Counted from the stretch's first letter, positions 8,643 through 17,256 are shown. The stretch is 64,000 bases of DNA from Hymenobacter lapidiphilus (GCF_013377885.1 NZ_JABKAU010000018.1:1-64000), one strand, 5' to 3'. The notes: a model not told the origin generated them from the letters alone. Made by a program: numbers and translations.

Positions 8643-10133
8643 TCAAGGCGCGTACACCGGCACCGAAAACGCAAAGCACGCCCCCTGGCCCTGGGTGCTG
8701 CTAACGGTCAGCTCGCCGCCGTGCAGCTCCACGATTTTGCGGGCAATGGCCAACCCCAGCCCCGACCCACCCCGCGACTTGCAGCGCACCTGGTCGGAGT
8801 GGTAGAACCGGTCGAAGAGGCGGGGTAGGTCGGGAGCGGCAATGCCTGGGCCAGTATCGCGCACCTGCAACGCGAGGCGGCCGGCGGTGGGGGTTACCTG
8901 TACACTCACTGCGCCGCCGGCGGGCGTGTAGCGCAGGGCGTTGTCGAGCAGGTTTTGCAGCACCCGTTCGAGTAAGCCCACGTCGGCGTAGGCGAAGGGC
9001 AGGGCGGCGGGGGTGGGGTCAACCCGCAGGGTTACGGCCTGGGTTTGGGCGGTGGGTTTGAGCTGCTGCACCACGTCGTGGACCAGCTCGGGGAGCGAAA
9101 AAGGCTCGGGCTGGGGCACCGTCTGGTGGGCTTCGAGCTTCGAGAGTTCAAACAGCTCGGATATTAAACGCTTAAGGCTGTGGGTGTTTTTGAGGATGGT
9201 TTCCAGGTACTGCTGCTGCTCGGCGGGGGCCAGCAGGTGCTGGCGGAGCAGGATAGTTTCGGTGTAGCCCTCAATGCTGGCCAGCGGCGTGCGCAAGTCG
9301 TGGGAGATGTTGGCTACCAGCTCGCGGCGCAGGGCATCGGTGGTACGCAGCTCGTCGAGGGCCTGCTCGGTGCGCACCGACATGGCGTTGAAGGCCGTGG
9401 CCAGCTCGCTTAGTTCGTCGTTGGCCCCAATGCCGCGGGCCCGGGCCGAGTAGTCGCCGGCCTGCAGGCGGCGCACCACCGCCACCAGCCGCTGCACGTC
9501 GCGGGTGAGAAGCGAAATCAGCAGTAGCCCCACCACCAGCACGCCCGCACCGGCCACCAGCAGCGTGCGCAGCAACACGCCCAGTAAGTGGTTCTGGCGC
9601 AACGCAGCTGGTTCGGAAGAAGCGGCGGCGGGCCCGTCGAGGGTGATGTAGAGGTAGCAGTGTACCCCGCCGCCCCCATTGTGTAGCGGGGCCACCGAAA
9701 AGGGCCGGGGCCGGGCGGGATGGCGGGGGTCGGTGCCGTAGAGGGGAAGGGGCTGACGGCCGGCCAGCAGGTCTTGCACCGGATCCATGGCCACGGTGCG
9801 GGTCCGGATTTCGTTGGGCTGGGCGGAGGCGGCCAGCAGGTGCCCATCGAGCCCAATCAGGTAGAGCTTGATATTGGGGTTGATGACCATGGCCGCATGG
9901 AAGGTTTCGGCAATGGCGGCGGGCGCAATTTCGTTGGTAGCCGAGTCGATACTGAGCACGTTGGCTATCGAGGCCGCCAAATCCAGGTTGCGGCGCTGCA
10001 TGTTTTCGGCCAGGTAGTCATCGGCATTGCGCGAGATTAGCAGCAGATACACCCCGCTCACAGCTACCAGCAGGACTACGAACAGCAGCGAGAGGCGCAG
10101 CTGCAGGCTCCGGGGGCGGGGCCAGCTCAGCAT
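8643..10133 (-). CDS. Sensor histidine kinase with HAMP domain
   Basis: 496 aa inner-membrane sensor. A first membrane helix (LRLSLLFVVLLVAVSGVYLLLI) is followed by an extracytoplasmic domain of about 140 residues, a second helix (LLRTLLVAGAGVLVVGLLLI), a HAMP linker (DVQRLVAVVRRLQAGDYSAR), the dimerisation box ELVANISHDLRTPLASIEGY with phospho-accepting His278, and an ATPase domain with N box LQNLLDNALRYTP, G1 box VRDTGPGIA and G2 box GGSGLGLAIARK. It overlaps the response regulator gene by 7 bases, so the two are one operon with the regulator first. The signal is unknown; the neighbouring barrel/DM13 genes are possible targets. Confidence 0.9.
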   Translation of the reverse strand: MLSWPRPRSLQLRLSLLFVVLLVAVSGVYLLLISRNADDYLAENMQRRNLDLAASIANVLSIDSATNEIAPAAIAETFHAAMVINPNIKLYLIGLDGHLLAASAQPNEIRTRTVAMDPVQDLLAGRQPLPLYGTDPRHPARPRPFSVAPLHNGGGGVHCYLYITLDGPAAASSEPAALRQNHLLGVLLRTLLVAGAGVLVVGLLLISLLTRDVQRLVAVVRRLQAGDYSARARGIGANDELSELATAFNAMSVRTEQALDELRTTDALRRELVANISHDLRTPLASIEGYTETILLRQHLLAPAEQQQYLETILKNTHSLKRLISELFELSKLEAHQTVPQPEPFSLPELVHDVVQQLKPTAQTQAVTLRVDPTPAALPFAYADVGLLERVLQNLLDNALRYTPAGGAVSVQVTPTAGRLALQVRDTGPGIAAPDLPRLFDRFYHSDQVRCKSRGGSGLGLAIARKIVELHGGELTVSSTQGQGACFAFSVPVYAP

Positions 10134-10849
10134 ACGGGCGCTTCGTCGGTGAGCTTATAGCCCACGCCCCACACGGTTAGCACGTAAGTGGGTTGGGCGG
10201 GGTCGGGCTCAATTTTGAGTCGCAGGCGGTTGATATGCGAGTTCACCGTGTGCTCGTAGCCCGAATAGGAGTAGCCCCACACCTGATCCAGCAACTCGGT
10301 GCGCGAGTAGGTGCGGCCGGGGTGGCGCATGAACTGGGCCAACAGTGCGAATTCCTTGGCCGTTAGCTCCACTGGCCGGCCGGCCACGCTCACGCGGTGC
10401 AACTCGGTATCGAGCTCCAGCGCCCCGCAACGGAAGCGGATGGGCGCGGTGGCCCCGGCAAATCCGGGCTCCTTGTCGGGGGCCGAGCGGCGCAGGCGGG
10501 CTTTCACCCGGGCCAGCAGTTCGCGCACACTGAACGGCTTGGTCAGGTAGTCATCGGCCCCCAGATCCAGGGCCAGCACTTTATCAATTTCCTCGGCCTT
10601 GCTCGTGAGCATGAGAATGGGCGTGCTCACGCGCTGCTCCCGGATGCGGCGGCACACCTCAATGCCACTCAAACCGGGCAGCATAATGTCGAGAATAATC
10701 ACGTCAAACTCTCCCTCTGTGGCTTGGCGCAGCCCTTCCAGCCCGTTGGTAGCCACCGTTGCACCACAGTCGATGTCACGCAGATTCACGGCCACTAGCG
10801 CGGCAATGTCGGCGTCGTCCTCCACAATCAGGGCGTGTTTGGTGGGCAT
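10127..10849 (-). CDS. OmpR/PhoB-family response regulator
   Basis: 240 aa. The receiver domain (1-120) shows the acidic pair Asp11-Asp12, phospho-acceptor Asp54 in VIILDIMLPG, and the LTKPF lysine. The C-terminal winged helix (about 140-235) carries VELTAKEFALLAQFMRHPGR and the recognition part YSYSGYEHTVNSHINRLRLKIE. It is the first gene of the pair with the histidine kinase that overlaps its end. The PhoB-like architecture means it probably binds direct repeats as a dimer; target genes are not evident. Confidence 0.92.
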   Translation of the reverse strand: MPTKHALIVEDDADIAALVAVNLRDIDCGATVATNGLEGLRQATEGEFDVIILDIMLPGLSGIEVCRRIREQRVSTPILMLTSKAEEIDKVLALDLGADDYLTKPFSVRELLARVKARLRRSAPDKEPGFAGATAPIRFRCGALELDTELHRVSVAGRPVELTAKEFALLAQFMRHPGRTYSRTELLDQVWGYSYSGYEHTVNSHINRLRLKIEPDPAQPTYVLTVWGVGYKLTDEAPVC

Positions 10850-10908
10850 TTTTTTGAGCTGATAGCTACTAGCTGTTGGCTATTAACTTTTGGGGCAAAG
10901 TAACGGAG

Positions 10909-11080
10909 GAGCTGTTCGGAAAGTCAGAAAGGAACGTGTCATGCTGAGCGAAGCGGAGCGCAGCCGAAGCATCTCTACTGCAATGCTAACTCTGATGATT
11001 GCAACGAAGCGGTAAAGATGCTTCGACTGCGCGGACGCCAGATGAAGCATGACGTTCTTTTTGACTTCTTAATCAGCTTC
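10909..11080. repeat. Palindromic repeat family A, long copy
   Basis: Arms of about 29 bases start GAGCTGTTCGGAAAGTCAGA and end with the matching TGACTTCTTAATCAGCTTC. Inside lie the core words shared by all family A copies: GTCATGCTGAGCG, AAGCATCTCTACTGC, GCGGTAAAGATGCTTCG, GCATGACGTTC. It sits between the response regulator start and the end of the barrel gene. Confidence 0.75.
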
Positions 11081-11131
11081 TATCAGAGTAACGAACATAC
11101 GCAGGATAACCCGTAAGACGCAGTTCAAAAC

Positions 11132-11986
11132 CTACTTCCACTCCCAGGCTACGCCCACCGTGAACTGGCTGCCGGCGTACACGTTGCGCAGCTTGCCGAA
11201 GCCGGTGGCCCAGTCGGCCGTAAGCCAGAGGTGGTCGGTGGCGGCGTAGTTGGCCCCCAACGCGGCCGTGGAGTAAGCCACGCCCTCGCCAATGCCGATG
11301 CTGGCCAGCCGACCGGAACGCGGCGTCTGCACGTTGGCCAGCGTCCGGATTGTGCCCGTCAGCCAGACTTTGCGCAGCAGTAAATAACCCACTTGGGCGC
11401 TGTAGCTATACTGATTGGTAAAGCCTTTGGTGCGGGCGTTAAAGCCCACATCTACGGTGCCGTAAAGCTGCTCGAAGAAGCTGTGCGACAGGGCGGCGTG
11501 GGTCCAGACGTTAAACTCGCCGTCGCCGGTGGGTAGGGCAATTACTATTTGCGAGTTGCTGGTGTTGGTGCCGCGGGCATCAGGGTTGCCGGTGGGCAGT
11601 TCGGCGGTTACGCTTACGGCCAGCGGCCAGGCCCCACGCAACACCCCGTAGCGCAGCCCCAACTGCGCATCGCCGATGCCTTGCGTGGCCGTGGAGGCGC
11701 TGAACCTGGCCCGCCGGTAAGCCGGAAAATTCAGCACGGCTTCCAGGTGGTGGCCCAGCCCCACCTCGGCGTAAAGGCTGGCCACCTGCTGACTGAAACG
11801 ATTAGTGGTAATCTCCTGGCCCGCGAGCGTGTAATATTTGTTTGTATTGACGCTGGTGAGGCCGATTTTGGCGTAGGCCCCACCGGCAGGCCGAATCCAG
11901 CCACCACCAGCGTGAGCGGTGCCGCCCGTACCCAGTAGCCCGCCCGCCAGCAGCAGCCCCACGCCGGTCCTGACAGCCGCCCGCAC
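11132..11986 (-). CDS. Outer-membrane beta-barrel protein (transporter-like)
   Basis: 284 aa starting at GTG. A signal peptide (RTGVGLLLAGGLLGTGGTAHA) is followed by alternating amphipathic strands with aromatic ends (YAEVGLGHHLEAVLNFPAYR; WPLAVSVTAELPTGNP; TADWATGFGK; ending FTVGVAWEWK), as in the phenol-degradation MetA-like barrel family. The start overlaps the stop of the DM13 lipoprotein gene by one base (TAGTG), which argues for coupled translation and a shared role. The cargo is unknown. Confidence 0.7.
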   Translation of the reverse strand: MRAAVRTGVGLLLAGGLLGTGGTAHAGGGWIRPAGGAYAKIGLTSVNTNKYYTLAGQEITTNRFSQQVASLYAEVGLGHHLEAVLNFPAYRRARFSASTATQGIGDAQLGLRYGVLRGAWPLAVSVTAELPTGNPDARGTNTSNSQIVIALPTGDGEFNVWTHAALSHSFFEQLYGTVDVGFNARTKGFTNQYSYSAQVGYLLLRKVWLTGTIRTLANVQTPRSGRLASIGIGEGVAYSTAALGANYAATDHLWLTADWATGFGKLRNVYAGSQFTVGVAWEWK

Positions 11987-12468
11987 TATTTCAGCGGGGC
12001 CGCCCCGAAGTTAATGGCGGCAGTTTCGCAGTAGAACACTACGGTGGAGAACGACTCCAGCCCGCCCCGGTCGATGAGGAAAACCTGCCGGCCGTTCTTA
12101 TTCACCAAGGCCACCACCTTTACGTTGGTAGCATCGGCCCGGCGCTGGGCTCCGATATTGGTGGCGTCTTTGGCTAAGTAAATGGTAACGGTGCCCGTGT
12201 GAAAGTCCGATACAAAATTATCGGCCAGCTGCACAAATTCGCGGTTGTCGGCGTCGCGCACAATGGTAAGCATCCCGGTGGTAGGCGTGCCGCTCTGGGG
12301 CGCAATGGTGCCGGTTTTAAGCGTGGTGAGGTTGCCGTTGGGCGTAACCGTGCCGGTGGTGGGGGGCTGCGGAGCCGGGTCATCGTCGTTGCTGCTGGAG
12401 CAAGACGACAGCAGGCCAGGCGTACCTAGCAGGGCCACTAGCAATAGGGGAAACAGTAGCTTTTTCAT
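11986..12468 (-). CDS. DM13-domain lipoprotein
   Basis: 160 aa. Signal peptide and lipobox (MKKLLFPLLLVALLGTPGLLSSC) give a lipoprotein; ATG at 12468 is chosen since the leader begins there. After a low-complexity linker rich in Thr and Pro comes a DM13-like domain: GMLTIVRDADNREFVQLADNF, VTIYLAKDA, and the diagnostic end FSTVVFYCETAAINFGAAPL with the single conserved Cys. DM13 domains are proposed to take part in electron transfer through that Cys. It is co-translated with the barrel gene downstream, so a two-part envelope system is likely; its reaction is not known. Confidence 0.72.
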   Translation of the reverse strand: MKKLLFPLLLVALLGTPGLLSSCSSSNDDDPAPQPPTTGTVTPNGNLTTLKTGTIAPQSGTPTTGMLTIVRDADNREFVQLADNFVSDFHTGTVTIYLAKDATNIGAQRRADATNVKVVALVNKNGRQVFLIDRGGLESFSTVVFYCETAAINFGAAPLK

Positions 12469-12584
12469 GCGTTGGAGGAAATGGATGAGCAATGAGCTAA
12501 AGTTCGCCTCTACACTTCACGAAAGTATCACGGATAAGCTATATATCTGTGTTCTTTGCTTTTGGGAACTCCCTGGGCCAAGCC

Positions 12585-12619
12585 GCTAACGCCCCTCCTT
12601 GGGAAGGAGAGGCGTTAGC
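12585..12619. terminator. Hairpin downstream of the Imm51-like gene
   Basis: Stem GCTAACGCC-C-CTCCTT paired with AAGGAG-A-GGCGTTAGC around a 3-base loop, with one mismatch. It lies 32 bases past the stop of the Imm51-like gene on the minus strand and is the best candidate for its terminator. Confidence 0.55.
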
Positions 12620-12651
12620 CCTGGTTGCTGGTCTGCAACTTGATTTAGCTA

Positions 12652-13026
12652 CTACTCGAAAAAGTCGGTGGGGTCGGCCTGGGCCAGGTACTTGCTCAGA
12701 GCCCCCAAATCGGCAAACACGGGCTGCACCAGCGCCAGCAGCCGCGCCGTGGCGGCCGGCCCGTCGGTGTAGGCCCGGAAAATCTCACCCGCTCCGGCCA
12801 GCTCCACATGGTCGAGCAGCTCGGGGTCGTGCTCCTCCAGCATGGTTTCGATGTGCTCGGCCCAGCTGGCCCCACCGCCCCCGAAGCCGTAGCGCTCGAA
12901 CACCACGTAGTAATCGTCCATGTCCGAGAGGTCGACCAGCAGGCGCTGCTGCCGCTCGGGCGTCATCAGTTCCGGCGAAACCTGGGTGAGGATGAAGGGG
13001 TGGGTGTCGGGGGGCGTTGTGGGCAT
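12652..13026 (-). CDS. Imm51-like immunity family protein
   Basis: 124 aa from ATG 13026, where MPTTPPDTHPFILTQVSPEL begins; the longer frame upstream runs into an inverted repeat and is not used. The pattern VVFERYGFGGGGASWAEHIE followed by ELLDHVELAGAGEIFRAYTD resembles Imm51 proteins (vfe..GF.GNG..W ... fD.Eagmf.ays). Such proteins usually neutralise a secreted polymorphic toxin encoded next door, but no toxin gene is seen here, so it may be an orphan or serve another use. No signal peptide; acidic. The family call rests on pattern memory and is moderate. Confidence 0.55.
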   Translation of the reverse strand: MPTTPPDTHPFILTQVSPELMTPERQQRLLVDLSDMDDYYVVFERYGFGGGGASWAEHIETMLEEHDPELLDHVELAGAGEIFRAYTDGPAATARLLALVQPVFADLGALSKYLAQADPTDFFE

Positions 13027-13071
13027 AGGGCCGCAAGGTACGGCGGGCGGGGTAGAGAGGCGCTTATGGCA

Positions 13072-13210
13072 GTTTCGCAGACAATGAACCATGCTGGGAA
13101 GCCGTAACAGCTGGCGTTTCACCCTTGAACGGCCATGCTGCATACGAAACATCAGCCACGAGAAACGCTAACTGTTGCGGCTTCCCAGCATGGTCCACCG
13201 TTTGCGAAAC
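13072..13210. repeat. MITE-like element with 48-base terminal inverted repeats
   Basis: The arms at 13072-13119 and 13163-13210 match over 41 of 48 positions (GTTTCGCAGACAATG... against ...CGTTTGCGAAAC), around a 43-base centre with no coding capacity. Central identical core: CCATGCTGGGAAGCCG. It lies between the Imm51-like gene and the arsenic operon; a short (TAC)n tract follows at about 13213-13234. No transposase of matching ends is in the window. Confidence 0.7.
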
Positions 13211-13346
13211 CACTATACTACTACTACTACTACTCGATTTGTATTGAAATGTGTTGGGGTTTTGTGAAGGTAAAAAACCTGTATTTCAATTTATTAAGAG
13301 AGGTATGTGAACTGAATACGTGGCTACTATGACCGATCCAGACACC

Positions 13347-13391
13347 TATGTCGTAAACATGCGTCATAATATGTCGTATATTTGCGACATA
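13347..13391 (+). promoter_or_regulatory. Tandem ArsR operators over the arsenic operon promoter
   Basis: Two 22-base sites of the form TATGTCG-N8-CGACATA stand head to tail with one base between: 13347-13368 (right half CGTCATA, one mismatch) and 13370-13391 (perfect). The spacer of the second contains TATATTTG (13377-13384), an exact match to the Bacteroidota -7 box TAnnTTTG. A repressor bound there would block sigma-factor access directly. The arsR start codon is at 13409. Confidence 0.75.
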
Positions 13392-13408
13392 GTTACCCGC
13401 TTCCCTCT

Positions 13409-13759
13409 ATGACCTACGCCAAAACCGCCGCTTTTACCGCCGACCAGCAGCAGCTGGCCCGCGTGGCTAAAGCCCTGGCCCACCCGGCGCGGGTGGCCAT
13501 CATTCAGCTACTGGCCAGCAAGCACACCTGCATCTCGGGTGATATTGCCGCCGAGCTGCCGCTCTCGCGCACCACCGTTTTCCAGCACTTGCAGGAACTC
13601 AAAGCGCTGGACCTGATTCGGGGCGAAATCGACGGGCTCACAGTCTGCTACTGCCTCAATACCGAGCTGCTGCTCCAGGTACAGCAGCAGTTCACCGCCT
13701 TCTTCACGGCCGCCACTACCGGCGCGGCCTGCGGCCCGGACGATAGTTGCGCGTGCTGA
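13409..13759 (+). CDS. arsR: ArsR/SmtB-family arsenic-responsive repressor
   Basis: 116 aa winged-helix repressor, first gene of the arsenic operon. The helix-turn-helix region reads LAHPARVAIIQLL ... GDIAAELPLSRTTVFQHLQELKALDLI. The start at 13409 gives the usual N-terminus; the longer frame overlaps the operators. Cysteines able to bind As(III) are Cys41, the pair in VCYC, and a tail of Cys108, Cys114 and Cys116 (CGPDDSCAC). The classical ELCVCDL arsenic motif of E. coli ArsR is absent, so sensing probably uses another Cys set. It should release the two operators at 13347-13391 when arsenite binds. Confidence 0.85.
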   Translation: MTYAKTAAFTADQQQLARVAKALAHPARVAIIQLLASKHTCISGDIAAELPLSRTTVFQHLQELKALDLIRGEIDGLTVCYCLNTELLLQVQQQFTAFFTAATTGAACGPDDSCAC

Positions 13760-13877
13760 TTGATAAGCTGTCAGCTTTTAGCTGATAGCCATTAGCTCCC
13801 CGGTTCAACAGCAGTAGTTGCCTTAGAAAATACTGAAACAGACACTCAACCCACGCTTCAATTAACTCCTTTTAGCC

Positions 13878-14339
13878 ATGAACATCTCCGAAATGAAGCA
13901 GGCCCTACAGGGGCTCAGCGCGGTGAACTTCCGCCTACCCACCGGCGAGCAGCTGCCCCCGCACTTCCACGTTACGGAGGTAGGCTTGGTCAGCAAGCAC
14001 TTTGTGGATTGTGGCGGCACCGAGCGTCGCGAAACGGTGGCCAACTTCCAGCTCTGGGAAGCCGGCGACTACGACCACCGGCTGGCTCCCCAGAAATTCC
14101 TGCACATCCTCAACCTGTCGGATAAGATTCTGGGCAGCGAGGATTTAGCCATTGAAGTGGAGTATCAGCAGGCGACCATTGGCAAGTTCGGCCTCACTTT
14201 CGACGGCACCGATTTCGTGCTGACGGCCAAGCAAACCGCCTGCCTGGCCCAGGATGCCTGCGGCATCCCCGACGCTCAGCAAATAGCCCTGCCGCAGCTG
14301 CAAATGGCTGCCTGCACGCCCGGCGGCGGGTGCTGCTAG
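13878..14339 (+). CDS. DUF6428-type protein of the arsenic operon
   Basis: 153 aa, no signal peptide or membrane helix. The N-terminal part (LPPHFHVTEVGLVSKHFVDCGG) and middle (FQLWEAGDYDHRLAPQKFLHIL) match my memory of the DUF6428 family, often found beside arsenic resistance genes; function is not established. Cysteines are concentrated at the end (TACLAQDACG and a last stretch CTPGGGCC), a pattern suited to metal or arsenite binding, which is inference only. It lies 118 bases after arsR and before acr3, separated from acr3 by palindromic repeat C. Confidence 0.65.
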   Translation: MNISEMKQALQGLSAVNFRLPTGEQLPPHFHVTEVGLVSKHFVDCGGTERRETVANFQLWEAGDYDHRLAPQKFLHILNLSDKILGSEDLAIEVEYQQATIGKFGLTFDGTDFVLTAKQTACLAQDACGIPDAQQIALPQLQMAACTPGGGCC

Positions 14340-14354
14340 AGCTGTATTAAACGA

Positions 14355-14435
14355 TGTAGAGACACAACATCTTGCGTCTCCTCGCTGCTGATGTTGTCCG
14401 TGCAACGACGAGGCGCAAAACCTTGCGTCTCTACA
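14355..14435. repeat. Palindromic repeat family C, inside the arsenic operon
   Basis: Arms TGTAGAGACACAACATCTTG... and ...CTTGCGTCTCTACA pair imperfectly over about 30 bases around a short centre. The word GTAGAGACGCAAGNTTTTGCG is typical of a dispersed bacterial repeat. It occupies most of the 156 bases between the DUF6428 gene and acr3. Confidence 0.6.
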
Positions 14436-14495
14436 ACCCAAACCGCCTGTTAGCACCGGGGCCGGGGAGTAACCTGGCTCTAAATTCCTCTCAAC

Positions 14496-15593
14496 TTGAC
14501 TTCGCACCCATCCATCCAGGCCGCCCCGGCTCCCGCCGTGCTGGCCGAAAAAAAGCTCTCGGGCCTCGACCGGGGCCTTACGCTCTGGATATTTCTGGCC
14601 ATGCTGCTGGGCGTGGGCCTGGGCTACTTGGTGCCCGGCTTCAACGACACGGTGAACTACTTTTCGGTGGGTACCGTGAACGTGCCGCTGGCTGTTGGGC
14701 TGGTGCTGATGATGTACCCGCCGCTGGCCAAAGTGAAGTACGAGCAGCTGCCCACCGTCTTCCGCAACACGCGCATTATCGGGCTCTCGCTGGTGCTGAA
14801 CTGGGTGGTGGGGCCGGTGCTCATGTTTGGGCTGGCCATCTGGCTGCTGCCCGACAAGCCCGAGTACATGATGGGCCTGATTCTCATTGGTATTGCCCGT
14901 TGCATTGCCATGGTGCTGGTCTGGAACGACTTGGCCGATGGCAGCCGCGAGTATGCCGCCGGACTGGTGGCGCTCAATTCCATCTTCCAGGTGCTGTTTT
15001 ATGCGGTGCTGGCCTGGCTGTTTATCACGGTGCTGCCGCCGTATTTTGGGCTGCAGGGCTACGTCGTGAATATCGGCATCTGGGATATTGCCCGGAGCGT
15101 GCTGGTGTACCTGGGCATCCCGTTTGCGGCCGGATTCCTGTCGCGCCTAGTGCTGCGCCAGCTCAAGGGCGACACCTGGTACGAGCAGGTCTACCTCCCC
15201 GCCATCAGCCCGATTACGCTGGTGGCCTTGCTGCTGACGATTGCGGTCATGTTCAGCCTGAAGGGCGAAACCATTGTGCAGGTGCCGCTCGATGTGCTGC
15301 GCATTGCCCTGCCGCTGGCGCTGTATTTCGGTGTCATGTTCGTGGTCAGCTTTGCGGCCGGCAAGTGGCTAGGGGCCGGTTACGCCGAGAATGCCAGCAT
15401 TGCCTTCACGGCCACCGGCAACAACTTCGAGCTGGCCATTGCCGTGGCCATCGGGGTGTTTGGCCTGAACTCGGGCCAGGCTTTTGCCGGCGTCGTTGGC
15501 CCGCTGATTGAAGTACCGGCCCTTATTGCGCTGGTCAACGTGGCTTTCTGGTTCCGCCGCCGCTGGTACGGTGGCAAAACGGCGGCGGCGTAA
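14496..15593 (+). CDS. acr3: ACR3-family arsenite efflux transporter
   Basis: 365 aa, about ten membrane helices, exports arsenite across the inner membrane using the proton gradient. Family marks: [20 protein letters not shown] near the start, [20 protein letters not shown], and [17 protein letters not shown] with the conserved Cys needed for transport, plus [20 protein letters not shown] late in the protein. The chosen start is a TTG, as no ATG or GTG is available before the first helix. Next gene arsC begins 54 bases on; arsenate reduced by ArsC would supply its substrate. Confidence 0.92.
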   Translation: MTSHPSIQAAPAPAVLAEKKLSGLDRGLTLWIFLAMLLGVGLGYLVPGFNDTVNYFSVGTVNVPLAVGLVLMMYPPLAKVKYEQLPTVFRNTRIIGLSLVLNWVVGPVLMFGLAIWLLPDKPEYMMGLILIGIARCIAMVLVWNDLADGSREYAAGLVALNSIFQVLFYAVLAWLFITVLPPYFGLQGYVVNIGIWDIARSVLVYLGIPFAAGFLSRLVLRQLKGDTWYEQVYLPAISPITLVALLLTIAVMFSLKGETIVQVPLDVLRIALPLALYFGVMFVVSFAAGKWLGAGYAENASIAFTATGNNFELAIAVAIGVFGLNSGQAFAGVVGPLIEVPALIALVNVAFWFRRRWYGGKTAAA

Positions 15594-15647
15594 GTTGTTG
15601 CCCTCTCTAAATTACCACTTCTCATCTCCCGCTTCTCACCACTACCT

Positions 15648-16079
15648 ATGGAAAGCAAGAAAAACGTACTGGTGCTCTGTACCGGCAACTCCTGCCGGAG
15701 CCAGCTGCTGCACGGCTACCTCGAACAGATATTGGGCGAGCGGGCTGCCGTGTATAGCGCCGGCGTGGAAGTGCATGGCCTCAACCCCCGTGCCGTGCGC
15801 GTAATGGCCGAGGATGGCCTGGACATCAGCCACCACACCAGCAACCATGTAGACGAGTACGCGGCCGTGCCCTTCGACTACGTGCTCACCGTATGCGACC
15901 ACGCCCAGGAGGTGTGCCCGGTGTTCCCATCCACGGCCCAAAAGCACCACCACAGCTTCCTCGACCCGGCCAAAGCCACGGGCACCGAGGAAGAAATCAG
16001 CCAGCAGTTTCGTCAGGTGCGCGACCAGGTGAAGGCCTATGCCCACAATTTCGCGCGGACCGAATTCCTAACTACCTAA
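15648..16079 (+). CDS. arsC: Arsenate reductase, thioredoxin-coupled low-MW phosphatase type
   Basis: 143 aa. The phosphatase-like loop CTGNSCRS places the nucleophile at Cys11 (C-x5-R17), and the redox pair Cys83 and Cys90 lies in [10 protein letters not shown]; this triple-cysteine relay is that of S. aureus/B. subtilis ArsC, which reduces arsenate to arsenite and is recycled by thioredoxin. Length is normal. It lies between acr3 and arsO, five bases before arsO, so the three form one transcription unit. Confidence 0.92.
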   Translation: MESKKNVLVLCTGNSCRSQLLHGYLEQILGERAAVYSAGVEVHGLNPRAVRVMAEDGLDISHHTSNHVDEYAAVPFDYVLTVCDHAQEVCPVFPSTAQKHHHSFLDPAKATGTEEEISQQFRQVRDQVKAYAHNFARTEFLTT

Positions 16080-16084
16080 CGTTT

Positions 16085-17197
16085 ATGGCCACCGTTTCTG
16101 CTGCGTTTACCACCGATGTGCTCGTTATCGGGGCCGGCCAGAGCGGGCTGGCGGTGGGCTATTATCTGCGGCGGGCGGGCCTGAATTTCGTACTGCTCGA
16201 CGACCAGGCGGCTCCCGGCGGGGCCTGGCCCCACGGCTGGGACTCGCTCCGGCTGTTCTCGCCGGCCGATGCCAGCTCCCTGCCCGGCTGGCTCATGCCC
16301 CGGCCACCCGCCGCCGATAGCGGCTTCCCCACCCGCGACGCGGTAATTGACTACCTCACGCAGTACGAGCAGCGCTACGAACTACCGGTGCGCCGCCCCG
16401 TGCGCGTGGCCGCTGTGCGCCGGTCGTCGTCGTCGTTGTCGGGCAGTATAGGCAGCTTCGTGGTAGAAACCGACGCCGGCACGTACCAGGCGCGGGCCAT
16501 GGTATGCGCCACAGGCAGCTGGCGTAGCCCCTTTGTGCCGCAGTTCCCCGGCCAGGCCGATTTTGGCGGGGTTCAGCTGCATTCGGCCCGGTACCAGCAG
16601 GCGGCCCCGTTTGCCGGGCAGCGGGTGCTGGTGGTGGGCGGCGGCAACTCCGGGGCCCAGGTGCTGGCCGAAGTCTCCCAGGTAGCCCGCACTACCTGGG
16701 TCACCCAGGAAGAACCCCGCTTCCTGCCCGACGACGTGGACGGCCGGGTACTCTTCACCCAGGCCACCCAGCGCTATAACGCTCAAGCCGGCGCGGCGCC
16801 AGCTCCGCCAGCTACGTTCGGCCACATCGTAATGGTGCCGCCCGTGAAGAAAGCCCGCGGCCGAGGCGTGCTGGGTAGTGTACGCCCGTTTGTGCGGTTC
16901 ACACAAACGGGTGTTGTGTGGGCGGATGGGCGCGAGGAAGCCGTGGACGCGGTTATCTGGTGCACCGGTTTCCGGCCTGCACTATCGTTTCTGGCCGGCC
17001 TGGGCGTACTGCAGCCCAATGGCCGGGTGGCTACTGCCGGTGCCCGCGCCACTGCCGCGCCCGGCCTGTGGTTGGTGGGTTACGGCACCTGGACGGGTTT
17101 TGCATCGGCCACACTCATCGGTGTGGGCCGCTCGGCCCGCGCTGCCGTGGACGAAATCAAGACGTTCCTAGACCTCAGCCAAGCATCGAACGAATAG
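16085..17197 (+). CDS. arsO: ArsO-type flavin monooxygenase of the arsenic operon
   Basis: 370 aa. Two dinucleotide folds are visible: [20 protein letters not shown] at the N-terminus (FAD) and [20 protein letters not shown] in the middle (NADPH). A third conserved part reads [18 protein letters not shown]. This matches the NAD(P)H-dependent flavin-containing monooxygenases named ArsO, found in arsenic operons; the substrate (organic or trivalent arsenic) is not settled to my knowledge. The start at 16085 is five bases after arsC; the longer frame would run through arsC. Confidence 0.82.
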   Translation: MATVSAAFTTDVLVIGAGQSGLAVGYYLRRAGLNFVLLDDQAAPGGAWPHGWDSLRLFSPADASSLPGWLMPRPPAADSGFPTRDAVIDYLTQYEQRYELPVRRPVRVAAVRRSSSSLSGSIGSFVVETDAGTYQARAMVCATGSWRSPFVPQFPGQADFGGVQLHSARYQQAAPFAGQRVLVVGGGNSGAQVLAEVSQVARTTWVTQEEPRFLPDDVDGRVLFTQATQRYNAQAGAAPAPPATFGHIVMVPPVKKARGRGVLGSVRPFVRFTQTGVVWADGREEAVDAVIWCTGFRPALSFLAGLGVLQPNGRVATAGARATAAPGLWLVGYGTWTGFASATLIGVGRSARAAVDEIKTFLDLSQASNE

Positions 17198-17256
17198 GTT
17201 GGCCGGTGCCTTTAAGCTGGATTCGGGAATCGAATCTATTGAGAAAGCACAAGGCG

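Noticed and set aside
8392..8679. 95-codon minus-strand frame
   Set aside because: Runs across the family A repeat into the kinase gene; no leader, promoter or domain.
13213..13234. (TAC)n tract as a phase-variation switch
   Set aside because: It is outside any reading frame and not within a promoter I can define; only about six units.
14372..15511. 379-codon plus-strand frame overlapping acr3
   Set aside because: Out of frame with the clear Acr3 protein and made of Arg, Ala and Gly runs.
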